Assembly: GCF_019925205.1 (NCBI RefSeq)
Contig: NC_083560.1
Span: 24,199,145-24,263,144, forward strand
Reading direction: 5' to 3'
Source: Metopolophium dirhodum
Lineage: Eukaryota; Arthropoda; Insecta; Hemiptera; Aphididae
DNA: 64,000 nucleotides
Shown: one piece after another, positions 37,100-47,136 of the stretch
Layout of the letters: each line of letters opens with the position of its first letter
Numbering within the stretch: the first letter of the stretch is position 1
Notes under the pieces: generated by a model
The model's input: the letters and a program-made list of their open reading frames with translations, nothing else
What the model was told of the DNA's origin: nothing
The model's database searches: none
Translations under genes and position numbers: made by a program

Positions 37100-38649
37100 A
37101 AACTATTGACAAACATACTATGTATAGTAATTTTTTTTATAAAATTGTGTTATACATTTTTATTTTATATGAATAAAATAATGTGAATTTATAAATAATA
37201 TGTGAATTGTGAACTAAGATCTTAGTCCCCGTGGACTGTACAGTACTCGGCTAGATTGCAGTAGACAATATACATATCATGTAATATACTTGAAGCATAC
37301 TATACCTTTAAAAAGTACGACACGCGATACCTAACCACCCAACTATTCTATGGATGACTGGATTAACTATCACGAGAAAACTTACACCTCAGAACACAAT
37401 CATCGGTATATAGGAGACCGAAATACAGGTGTGGCAAACATTCCAAGACTGCGAGTGATCAAGGCTACCCACGTCCATTGATCGAGTCTTTTTTCTAAGT
37501 TCCAACTGCATACAATACAGATAACTGTCTACTGATAAAGCTAACTTCAATATCCGACTTGTCAAATTGGTTTTGGTGGTTGCACTTTTATATAAATTAT
37601 TTTAACTTTAGTGTGTATCGTGTTTAATGTGTGATAATACATCTAATAACACCAAGGTCCATTCGTCCAGGAGTTATTTATCATGGGTGAGTATCAATTG
37701 GTTCTAGAAATTTACTCGCTCAACCTGTTGTGAAAAAAACGCACTAATAATTTCAACTTAGTGTTTATTTTCCCAATCTAATATTAAGTTTATTGTATTC
37801 ACTGATATTTGTTTCTATAGAGAATTCCCAAGAATGAATACATGAGATGAGAATGGCTTAAGTTATAGGAATTGATCGTTGTCATGAATGGAAACGTATA
37901 TGTGATCATTTTTTAGAAGAAAACTATAAGCCAGGAAAAAGCGATTTTTATTTTGAAATGCTATTCGCCAACATTATGATCGAAATGGTTTTCCTCTCAA
38001 GGAATTCTTCTCGATCTCTATAATTTAATTTTTTAATTTTCAATTTTATTTTTATATAGTTATGCTACTCAAAAGTAATAACGTTGAAACTAGAAATAAT
38101 GTAATTTTACCAATGGAACAAAATATTATAAGGTAAGTTAATGAAATTATATTTATTAACTAAATTTTGTTTTTACAATTATTTAAAAATCTAGAAAATT
38201 GGCTTATTATGATAAGTGATTATGTAGAATCTGAATTTTACAGAGAGGAAAATATTGAAAATGCTGTTGTAAATAGATTTAAATCACTGAGACTGTCACT
38301 TAGACTTACTAGAAACAATGAGGATAAGAGTAATAACAATATCGTGGTCAGTAAATAAGTATTAATACTAATAAACATGGTCAATACAGTCTGATACCTC
38401 TATCTTTTTATGATTTTCCATACTTTCCTTATTGAATATGTAGTCTTGGGTCTTCAACGCCCCTGGTTTCTTTTCTTTAGTAATTTAATGCTTCTAATTA
38501 GACATCAGTAATATTCGTGTCCCTTGTATTGCTCGGCATTTCTTTTGGATATAACACACTGTGGAAGCAATGTCTTTTTAAGTTTAAATGATATTATATT
38601 TTAATGAATAGCCATCCCACCGGGTATTGTCTGTGAGCAGTATATTATC
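37100..38649. other. No gene identified
   Basis: Short open frames at about 37858-38030 and 38167-38358 have mixed composition but no motif I recognise and no clear splice context. Confidence 0.4.
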
Positions 38650-41600
38650 AGGTACGCAATCTGGGTAAAACACGATTGCGTACGATTTTTTTTTGGTGAC
38701 ACCTTTTAAGCTACACGATTGCGTACGATTTTACCTGATTTTCAACTACACGATTGCGTACGAACTATTTAGCGTTGTTGCCAATTTTCATACTAGTATA
38801 TAGGTACCACATGATTACACTAAAAATAATTTATAAATACATTGCTTTTTAATAATCATTTAGCTTTTATTACCTACGCTTATTGTTAGGGTTTTAAAAT
38901 TTCATGAAATTTATTTTCTTGAAATATTTCATTTTCATGAAAAATAAAAATAAAATGTTTATTATATCAAAAAGTTTATTCCAAATTCCAAATGAACATT
39001 TTTAAAAGTTTGTTTGTTATATGAAACAAAGAAAATATGTAACATATTTACATATAACTTATAAGTTGTTTAACAAATCTATAATATAACAAGTTTAAAC
39101 ATTGTCTTTTAACTCTAAAGTTACAAGCTCATAAACCAACTCAACATCATAACATATTGTTGAGAGCCATGACTCTGTGAATGCATATTATACTATATTA
39201 TAATTATATTATATTTTATTCACAATGTATATAGACACAAACCAATCTTATAACAGTCGTGAGTCGTAACCTTTTACAATATACAAAATATGATCTAATT
39301 ATTAAATAAAAGATTCCAGAGCAGCTTCACATAATCACATCACTAAGTCACATACACACACAAATACGACTTTTGCACACTTATAATAATTACTAACTAA
39401 CTTTTATATTGATTATTATAAAAGTCTACATTTACTGGATATTTATTTGGTATTGAAAACCACTGTGTGACGGGGAGTATAAGACCAGCACGACGAGGGT
39501 TTTTACACCTTTAGCCATAGTTCTCGAGGGCGGCTCCTTCACGCCTTTGTGACGCGGTCGCATCCCTCCGACGGGTTAAGTTCAGGGCGCCCTGGCGCCA
39601 TGCTGACGTTCCCCCGCCGGCTACTCCCGTACGGGGTAGATCGGTGGGTCTCGCTGATCCGCGTCGGCGAGCGCTGGATTCGACCCAGGCAAATTCCTCC
39701 CCTTCTACTAAGGCGCTACTCCCTACAGCCCCCGCGAGGCCATCCACATATGTCGCGAACGCGCGGCCGGCGGGCGCGAGCACTCGAGGTACCCGCGCAC
39801 GTCGGCCGGACGCACGCCACACAGCTCGACGGGCACTGTTACCGTTCGGGCGTTAGCTAAGTCGGGTTTCCAGTGGGGCTATCCTCGTCGCCCGCGAGAT
39901 GAGCTTGAAGGATCCGTTATCCAGAGTACTCACAACGACTCTTTTCCCACTAGCATCGACATCGGGACAGTTGTTTAAGCTGCCGCGGTGCGACCTTTTA
40001 TGAGTGGTACGGTTTTCTTTTGCCGGGTGCCGTGTCCGTACCGAAAGCTCGGGTTTGGGTGCCTGGCGGAGGGTGTCCCCCGGCCGGACTTCCACCTTGC
40101 ACGTTTTCGCACACGAGTTGGTCGGGCCCGTGTGCTCTCAGTCGGGCTCGTGCTAGAAGCGCCAGCGCGCCGACGGAGGTCCACGTCTGCTTCCCTCGTC
40201 ATGCTCTGGCGCTTCTCGCCCAAGCCCACTGGTTCGTCCGCAGGTGGTATAGTTCCCCCACTCGGGTAGATGGTTCCCGTGCGGAAAAGGAAGGTGCCCT
40301 TCATCACCTCGGTCCTCATTATACGAGGACCCACGTCGGGGTCTTTTGACGTGCCTAACGGTCTCCCTATCCTCAGTACGTTGATACGCCCGGAACACGG
40401 TTGTTGGTTTTCCCCGTGAGTCCGCGCTCAGCGTTTCGGTCCGCTCCGATCGCTTGCACCTTGAGCGCGGATCTTTTTCGTAGCCGACGGTCGGGCAGTC
40501 GTATGTGTAAGCAGATGCTCTGCGATCCATGAGGACCTGCATTTGGCAAGCTGCCCATCTCTGGGGTTACTGTTGGAATGGCTGGTCTGCTGAAAGCTGC
40601 CTAGCCAGTCCTCTTTTCCTTCATTGATGACCCTTTCCCGTTGCCACCGGTAAGTCTCTGAGACCACCTCAAGGTGCTTCCTATTCCCCCGGGAAGCTCG
40701 GTTTGGAGATGCGCCCTCCGCTGGCGTTGAGATCGGGACGGGGCCCTCAGGTGGCCCGGGGGTGCGAAGACGCCTTCAGGCCGTTCGTCAACCGCCCAGT
40801 CCTGTACCCGGGCAGGACATCGTCAGCCGCGGCCTCAATTCCGCGGCTCTTTTTGCTCCTCGTGATTCCACACAGTCATGAGTGAGCTTTTCGTGAGGGC
40901 GCTCGAGGGTGTAGCCTTGTTTGAGCGCCCCCCCCGCCTTCCTACCCATTTCAGACCCTTTTATGGCTTAGCGCATTCTAAACCACCAGGCTGCCACCTT
41001 GGAAGGTACAGGTGGCCCAGGAAACCCGGAGGTCCTTGGTCATTTCGCTAGCACCAAGGATGACCTGCCCCGGGCCCTTGTGATTACAGTTCAGTTAACC
41101 CGAAGCCCTAGGGCTGGCTTCGTTAAGACCGTACCCCGCCTGCCCCTTTCCCGGACCAGATTAGTCAGCCAGTTTCTCAACGTGACTCGTCTTGGCGCGG
41201 TCGGTAGCAGGTGTGTACTTGTACAGGTCGTTCCATCCGCCTGACTCGTCGTGACCCGGTTGGGCCGTCCTTGTCAGGCGGGTGAGCGCCAGTAAGTCTT
41301 CACGGGGTTGCCTCGATGCCCTTTCGGCAACCTAGGTCGGACCACTCCGGGGACCCGCCGGCTCCCCCCCGAACCGGCGGGCGCTTCACCATTGCAGGCG
41401 CGGGAACACCGGCTCGGTGTAACCAGCGGCCCCCCAGATCCGTCCTCTCTCTGCCGCCTTCAGAGTTCTGGTGGCCTCGTGTTGTCTGTAGCGGTCGGTT
41501 TCCGCTCAGAAGCGAGGGATCCGAACCCCCCGTCGCCGTCGTCACCGCAGTTTCTTTAGCAGTTCTTACGGGAGCGGTGGACCTTAGCCCCCACTTCCTC

Positions 41601-41882
41601 GCTTCCGCCTAGCGTTACTAAGGTGTTACCTGCCCGTAGATCAGGCATGTGGATCCTGTCTCCGCCCACTCTTCGGTGGTTTCAGTCTTACGGTAACAAA
41701 TTGTGCTTATTTTGACGACAAACTGGGTTTGCCGGCCCTCCGGCTGGTGCGTTCAAGGTTTTGCCACTGGTGGCACCCAGTCGTCGAGGTTGGTTCCGGC
41801 GCACAACCCCGGAGTCCTCCCTCCCGGGCTGGGTCATTTGTAAACGATTGACTGAATCCAAATCACCGCCCATCCGCCGACC

Positions 41883-42476
41883 GAGTCGCCGGTGCGCTTT
41901 CCCATCTGCTCGGTTTGATCTCTTCCGCCAGGGACGCATCTTTGCTCATAGCTAATGCGAACCATCTATCGGTCAAGGTACTCATGAGGGATGTTCGGAG
42001 AAGTAATCACCCGACGCGACGCCTTAAGCATATAGGAGCTAGCGTCGGCCTTCTGTGATTCTCATCTCCCGCACTCCTGCGAGACGCCAGTGCGCTTTCC
42101 CATCCGCTCGGTTTGATCTCTTCCGCCAGGAACGCATCTTTGCTCATAGCTAATGCGAACCATCTATCGGTCAAGGTACTCATAAGGGATGTTCGGAGAA
42201 GTAACCACCCGACGCGACGCCTTAAGCATATAGGAGCTAGTGTCGGCCTTCTGTGGTTCTCATCTCCCGCACTCCTGCGAGTCGCCGGTGCGTTTTCCCA
42301 TCCGCTCGGTTTGATCTCTTCCGCCAGGAACGCATCTTTGCTCATAGCTGATGCGAACCATCTATCGGTCAAGGTACTCATGAGGGATGTTCGGAGAAGT
42401 AATCACCCGACGCAACGCCTTAAGCATATAGGAGCTAGCGTTGGCCTTCTGTGATTCTCATCTCACGCACTCCAGC
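41883..42476 (-). repeat. Three tandem 198-bp units
   Basis: Units start at 41883, 42081 and 42279 and differ by only a few substitutions. Each holds TTTGATCTCTTCCGCCAGG, TCTATCGGTCAAGGTACTCA and TTAAGCATATAGGAGCTAG. Because 198 is a multiple of three, frames stay open through all copies on both strands, which explains the long ORFs here. Tandem units of this size are usual in rDNA spacers and in 5' regions of some non-LTR elements. Confidence 0.9.
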
Positions 42477-42617
42477 GAGTCGCTCGTCGGAGACGCCGCG
42501 ATTGGATCTCGTGTCACCGGTTGATTCACGTAATCAACCGTAAATGGGACGATTGGCTCGGTGTTAGCAAACTTTATAAGTCAGTATCCATCCGCCGGCG
42601 ACGTGGACGCCCCGGCC

Positions 42618-42699
42618 TTCGGCAAGCGCCGCGGTCCGTCAACCCCGCGGCGCCCAGCGAAACACACATGCCCCACCTCCTTGGCTGTGGTTTCGCTAG
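42618..42699 (-). ncRNA. Folded 5' leader of the GC-rich element
   Basis: Minus-strand nt 1-10 (CTAGCGAAAC, from the 28S-like part) pair with nt 37-46 (GTTTCGCTGG), 10 bp with one G-U. Nt 12-17 can extend the pairing with nt 28-36. A perfect 9-bp stem follows: GCGCCGCGG (47-55) with CCGCGGCGC (66-74), then TTGCCGAAGG. A first stem at the exact 5' end, then a GC hairpin, then CGAA resembles parts of HDV-like ribozymes used by R2-type elements. A good P2/P3 pseudoknot is not obvious: the best P2 pairs 6 of 8. Function is therefore conjecture; the stems are not. Confidence 0.4.
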
Positions 42700-43153
42700 A
42701 TATTTATTTGGTATATTGTAAAATTAATAAATTTGACAACGTTGCATACAATTTCATACGCAATAGTGTTTATTTTTTTTTTTTAAAGATATTTGCTACC
42801 CATCTTCAAACATTCGCAATCGTGTTGTCAAAAAAGACAAACGTACGCAATCGTGTTCTACTCGGCAATCTACCTGCGGTAGATCGCGGACCCCGTGGTT
42901 TGTACGTAACTCTACAGTATCAAAGTTATACAACGTTTGTTGTTTACGGAGGATTAATACAATCAATGAATACAAAATCCTAACCCAGCCTAAACATACG
43001 GAAATTTATGATGAATAAAAAAAAACCAAACATTTGTGTGTATAGATAAAAAGGAAAAAACTGCAAAAAATTGGGCCACCAAATCTGTGGTTCGAACTTG
43101 AGACATTCTTTACTAAAATACATTGAAGTGCCAGTGCCATTTATATATACCGA

Positions 43154-43384
43154 CTGCCGCAACAAAAACTGTCGTAACTCAATTTTACAACTTTTTTTTA
43201 TATTTAAATTACAATTTTTCTGAATTTCTAACGAAGACGGCAGTAACTGCATCTTATTGTATAGAACGTTGGCTGATTTATGCTACTATCAGTTTCGTTG
43301 GTAATCCAGAAAAATAGTAATGCCAGATTGAAAAAAAAAAAGCTTTGTAAAATTGAGTTACGACAGTTTTCGTTGTTGCAGTTG
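43154..43384. mobile_element. MITE with 9-bp target duplication
   Basis: The direct repeat ATATACCGA (43145-43153 and 43385-43393) flanks a 231-bp element. Its ends pair over about 35 bases (GCAACAAAAACTGTCGTAAC against GTTACGACAGTTTTCGTTGT). The 9-bp duplication suggests a Mutator-like origin. Non-coding. Confidence 0.8.
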
Positions 43385-43393
43385 ATATACCGA

Positions 43394-44558
43394 TTATAAA
43401 ATTATTCCCTTTCATTATATGTGACAGTATGAATTTCTATTTTAAAATAGCAACAGAACATTTTTGATATACTTTAATTAATACGTACATAATATAAACC
43501 AATATTTTGTAAAATATAAAACTAAAATGGTCAACTAATAAAGCCCGAATAAAGCTGTGTGTATATTTATTATAATGAAATAATAATCTTGTAGGCTGTT
43601 CATTGTATCATAATATACGAATAAATATTATGTACACCCAACTTGTTTCGCATCATATACTATACAGTCAACGAGGTACTGAGAATCATTGACTGTAAAT
43701 ATCAATAATTGTTCTTAGCTTACACCTGAACAATATTGCAATAGTTGGGAAAGGTCAGCTGGGTTATCAAGTGTTCTATAGTAGTGAGTAGTATTCTGAT
43801 TCTATGTTATTCACAACCAAAACTCTGTAGTTCATTATTTTGGTTACAAAGACATGGAAGAATCCATACCCTCTAGTTTCTACAAAAAATAGTCTTTAGA
43901 CTATCCTAAATATATAGACTCTATACAAACTAGACCATTGGATGTTATATCACTAAAATATGTATATAGCTCATATTATATTTTAATTTGTACTTTATAA
44001 TTGGCAACTTTGATGTTTCTAAAATAAATATATTTTTTTAATATGAATTATATGTTTAAATTAAAAGGACCATACTTTAGGAGCTAGATTACGATGTTCC
44101 GTTAAAAACTGATTAAACAGGCTTTCAAAAAATCTTAGTCACTTTGGCTATCCTAAGAATTTCAAGCTGAGAAAAATGTGGAATGAAAAAAAATTCTGCT
44201 AAAATAGTAAAACGTGGTAAAGAGTTTGTAGTACTCATTTTGAATTCAATTGTTTCAGGAATACTGAAGAATACTAAAGAACAGATTAAAACCATGCGCT
44301 GTTCTATCATTATTTTCAGCCAATGGTAAAAAAAAAATTAATTAGGTATTTGTTATTTTATTTTGTATTAATTTTTTAATTTTTTATTAGCATTCTATTA
44401 TTATAGTTTAGGTAAATACAATGTTTTATTTTGCTATATAATGTAATAACTTTTAACTGTTTATTTTAAAAATAAAATATGAACAATATTTTAAACTTCT
44501 TACGATTTAATATAAGAAAGAAAGTTTTATTAATAAATTAGAATAAATTAGAATAAAG
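43394..44558. other. No gene seen
   Basis: AT-rich intergenic sequence; the one open frame near 44125-44310 has no recognisable motif. Confidence 0.5.
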
Positions 44559-44562
44559 CATG

Positions 44563-45458
44563 TGTAACATCTCACACGGTGGCTTGCCCAGATTCGGCGT
44601 GGAGCGTACGTTGACGAGAAACTTTAGTAGTAATAAGGTCGCCAACCCACAGCCGAGATTCGGAAATCGGAGCGTGTGGGATTTGTAAAATAAAAATGAA
44701 ATTGGGAAAAACAATAATAAAGGTATTTGATAGGGATCTAAAAGTATATTTATTTTAATATTTATGGTAAAAACAAAACAATCATTAAGTTATGGCCAAG
44801 AAAAGCAATATCGGCATAAAAACTTGGCCGCAAATAAAAAAGGTCGCCTTAAAAAAAAACACATACATAATAATTAGAACAACTGCATTTTCGCAGGGTA
44901 CTTGCACGGTACCTATGCGGTTACCGGCGTACATAAATAATAATACCAATAATAATAATACAAGTAGTACACTACCGTATGTACTATACACGGAACAAAA
45001 CACAAAATACCGGCCAAGGTGTAGTATAAATAATCAAAGAATCATTATAATAATAATGTTACCAAATTCTGTGCGTGTGTGTCCGAGCATCATCACCAGG
45101 ACGTCCTCGGTGAAGCGGTGTGTCTACTCTCCGGCAGAGAGGCAAAATAAAAGTAAAAAGCTTAGGTACGAGCGTCGGACGCGTCGCACATCACACGGAA
45201 AAAAAACAATATTATATAATGATTTGGTAATGAGTTGTAATTGGCCGGTATTTGTATTACATTGGAATAGTACAGATAATGACATAGTGCCGGCCGGTCA
45301 AACTCGACCACGGGTACTAGGCAGCGGTGATAGTGTGTGTGTGGTTTATAATGATATGTATATTTTGTCTTGGGTGTGGGCAGAGATGCCCGCGGGACGG
45401 AGCGCGCTATCGCATAATATTTGACATTGATAATGATGGTTCATTTTCGACCGTTACA
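44563..45458. repeat. Solo LTR with 4-bp target duplication
   Basis: An 896-bp segment starts TGTAAC and ends GTTACA, a perfect 6-bp terminal inverted repeat with TG...CA ends, flanked by CATG on both sides (44559-44562 and 45459-45462). Its internal 210-codon open frame has no protein features and is taken as chance. The 4-bp duplication fits Ty3/gypsy-type integration, leaving one LTR after recombination. Confidence 0.8.
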
Positions 45459-45462
45459 CATG

Positions 45463-46048
45463 TATAAACCCATGTAGTAAAAACACTAGTTCATAACCAC
45501 AATTCCCTTTTCTTTATACTTAACAATGTCTTATAAAGCACATAAAATGACTATTTATTTTTTTAGACATTATATAAGTTCAAATTAGAACAAAATTAGG
45601 TAGGTATAAATTAAAACCAAGAATAACTATTATAGTAATTGTATTTTGTTTTCAGTGAAAAATATTATTTGTGAGTATATTAAAATGTTACAGTACATAT
45701 ACTATTATATTTTATACATACAATTACAATTTCAAATGTAATTGTTATACTTCCTACTTTTGTACTAATACTTAAAAGTAAAATAAATTACTTTAATCAC
45801 AATAATATCATCAAATACGCACTTGTAACGAACCCAATAATATATATACTATATTATTGTGATCGTTTCGACTTAAAGTATATTAGATAATATAAAAGAT
45901 TAGATAGAGAATAGTATGTAATTTAAATCAGTGTCATAAATCTTATAAAAATACGCTGTAGGTATACAACAAGAAACAAGGCAACCGTGAGATCGCATTC
46001 TAATGGGGATGAACAACAATAACAAATAAGAAATAAGGGCGTGACGAT
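45463..46048. other. No gene seen
   Basis: AT-rich sequence without recognised features. Confidence 0.5.
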
Positions 46049-46845
46049 CTACGATCAGATGGCCGAGCACACATAATTAATATTTAGAATACAGTAGTTA
46101 AACTATAGTACACATTTCTGAACAACTATATAAAAAAGCCGACAGTAGAAATATGAACAATATCACAGTCATGTGAATATATAATATATAATTATTATTT
46201 ATAATATATATACAGTAGAATCCCAAATCCGCTTATTTGGGACACCGCTTAAAGGGGACAACCGCTTAATGGGGACAAATTGTCATAGTCCCGAACGGAT
46301 GTATAAGTTTAATGCAATTTAACTTCGTTTATCCGGGACGAACCATCGGTTATAAGGGACAAAAATAAAATCGTTTAACTAGATATTTTGACCTAAATTA
46401 TCTACTTTCTTATCGAAACTGTAATTATCTAATCTTTACGGCTCTATTATATTTTATATACGCACGTATATGTACATATAATGTACATACAGGTAATTTA
46501 CTTATATCTTATATCTTACGTCAATTATGTCAATCATTTTTTTCTATTACCACGATAAGAGTCAACTAGCCTAAGTTTTTTCGTATTTTTTACGAATAAA
46601 AATAAAATTACGATCATATTATCGATGAAATTGCTGAAAGAAGTCTGCAAAATGAAGAAAGCGATGACGATGACTATGACGTTCAGCCCGTCTAGCCGTC
46701 TACGATCAGATGGCCGAGCACACATAATTAATATTTAGAATACAGTAGTTAAACTATAGTATACATTTCTGAACAACTATATTATAAAAAGAAATATGTC
46801 ATGTGAATATAATATATAATTATTATTTATAATATATATATATCA
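46049..46845 (+). repeat. Direct duplication flanking a pogo/Tigger-like piece
   Basis: 46049-46210 and 46699-46845 are near-identical (GATCAGATGGCCGAGCACAC, AGAATACAGTAGTTAAACTA, TTTCTGAACAACTATAT). Between them, 46211 begins CAGTAGAATCCCAAATCCGC and contains repeated CCGCTTAA.GGGGACA words typical of pogo/Tigger terminal regions. A minus-strand-like end of that type also occurs at 50645-50795. Confidence 0.6.
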
Positions 46846-47136
46846 ATAACGCATAGTATCTGAATATTAACGGATGGTATATAACATAATATATGGTAAA
46901 GATAATAACACACGAGTGTCGCGACGTAAAAATAAGGCGCGTCATTTCAAAAACTGTCGCGTGCGCCTTGACTATACCGTGCGTTAAAAATAGCGCGCGA
47001 TAAGTATTTTCCGTTCATATGCACTAAAATAAATGAGCGGCATCACATGGGCTGTAATAATCACGTGATAATTAAATAGTTTGTCATTTGCCTATTGTTG
47101 ATCGTAGTAGTCGTACTTGTGCTTGTGCTGTTCAAC

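Larger units (their letters stand above)
39454..42699 (-). mobile_element. GC-rich retroelement-like insertion with a 28S-derived 5' end
   Basis: A 3246-bp block, strikingly GC-rich in AT-rich DNA, bounded by a perfect 15-bp direct repeat ATATTTATTTGGTAT (39439-39453 and 42700-42714). On the minus strand it starts CTAGCGAAACCACAGCCAAG, which matches from memory the 28S rRNA sequence just downstream of the R1 insertion site; beyond about 21 nt the 28S match stops. The 5' part folds (42618-42699), then a 198-bp unit is repeated three times (41883-42476). No reverse transcriptase or zinc-finger motif was found in any frame, and there is no poly-A tail. Best reading: a non-autonomous, rDNA-associated non-LTR retroelement inserted by target-primed reverse transcription. 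Alternative: a retrotransposed spacer or external transcribed spacer fragment. Confidence 0.6.
38650..42870. mobile_element. Foldback-type element with inverted iterons, interrupted
   Basis: On the left, the iteron ACACGATTGCGTACGA occurs three times directly (starts 38670, 38713, 38748). On the right, three inverted copies appear near 42756, 42813 and 42842 (CGTACGCAATCGTGTT). This symmetric arrangement is like subterminal transposase-binding repeats. Without the GC-rich insertion the element would be about 1 kb. Outer boundaries and target duplication are not resolved. No transposase. Confidence 0.6.

Noticed and set aside
39511..42454. Many overlapping Arg/Pro-rich ORFs on both strands of the GC-rich block
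   Set aside because: They open on both strands at once because GC-rich DNA and the 198-bp period lack stops; none shows RT, endonuclease or zinc-knuckle motifs.
39454..42699. An rRNA gene fragment
   Set aside because: Apart from about 21 nt at the right edge, I found no 18S, 5.8S or 28S landmarks on either strand.
44792..45424. A 210-codon ORF
   Set aside because: It lies inside a solo LTR with exact ends; composition is low-complexity Asn/Thr/Ile without domains.
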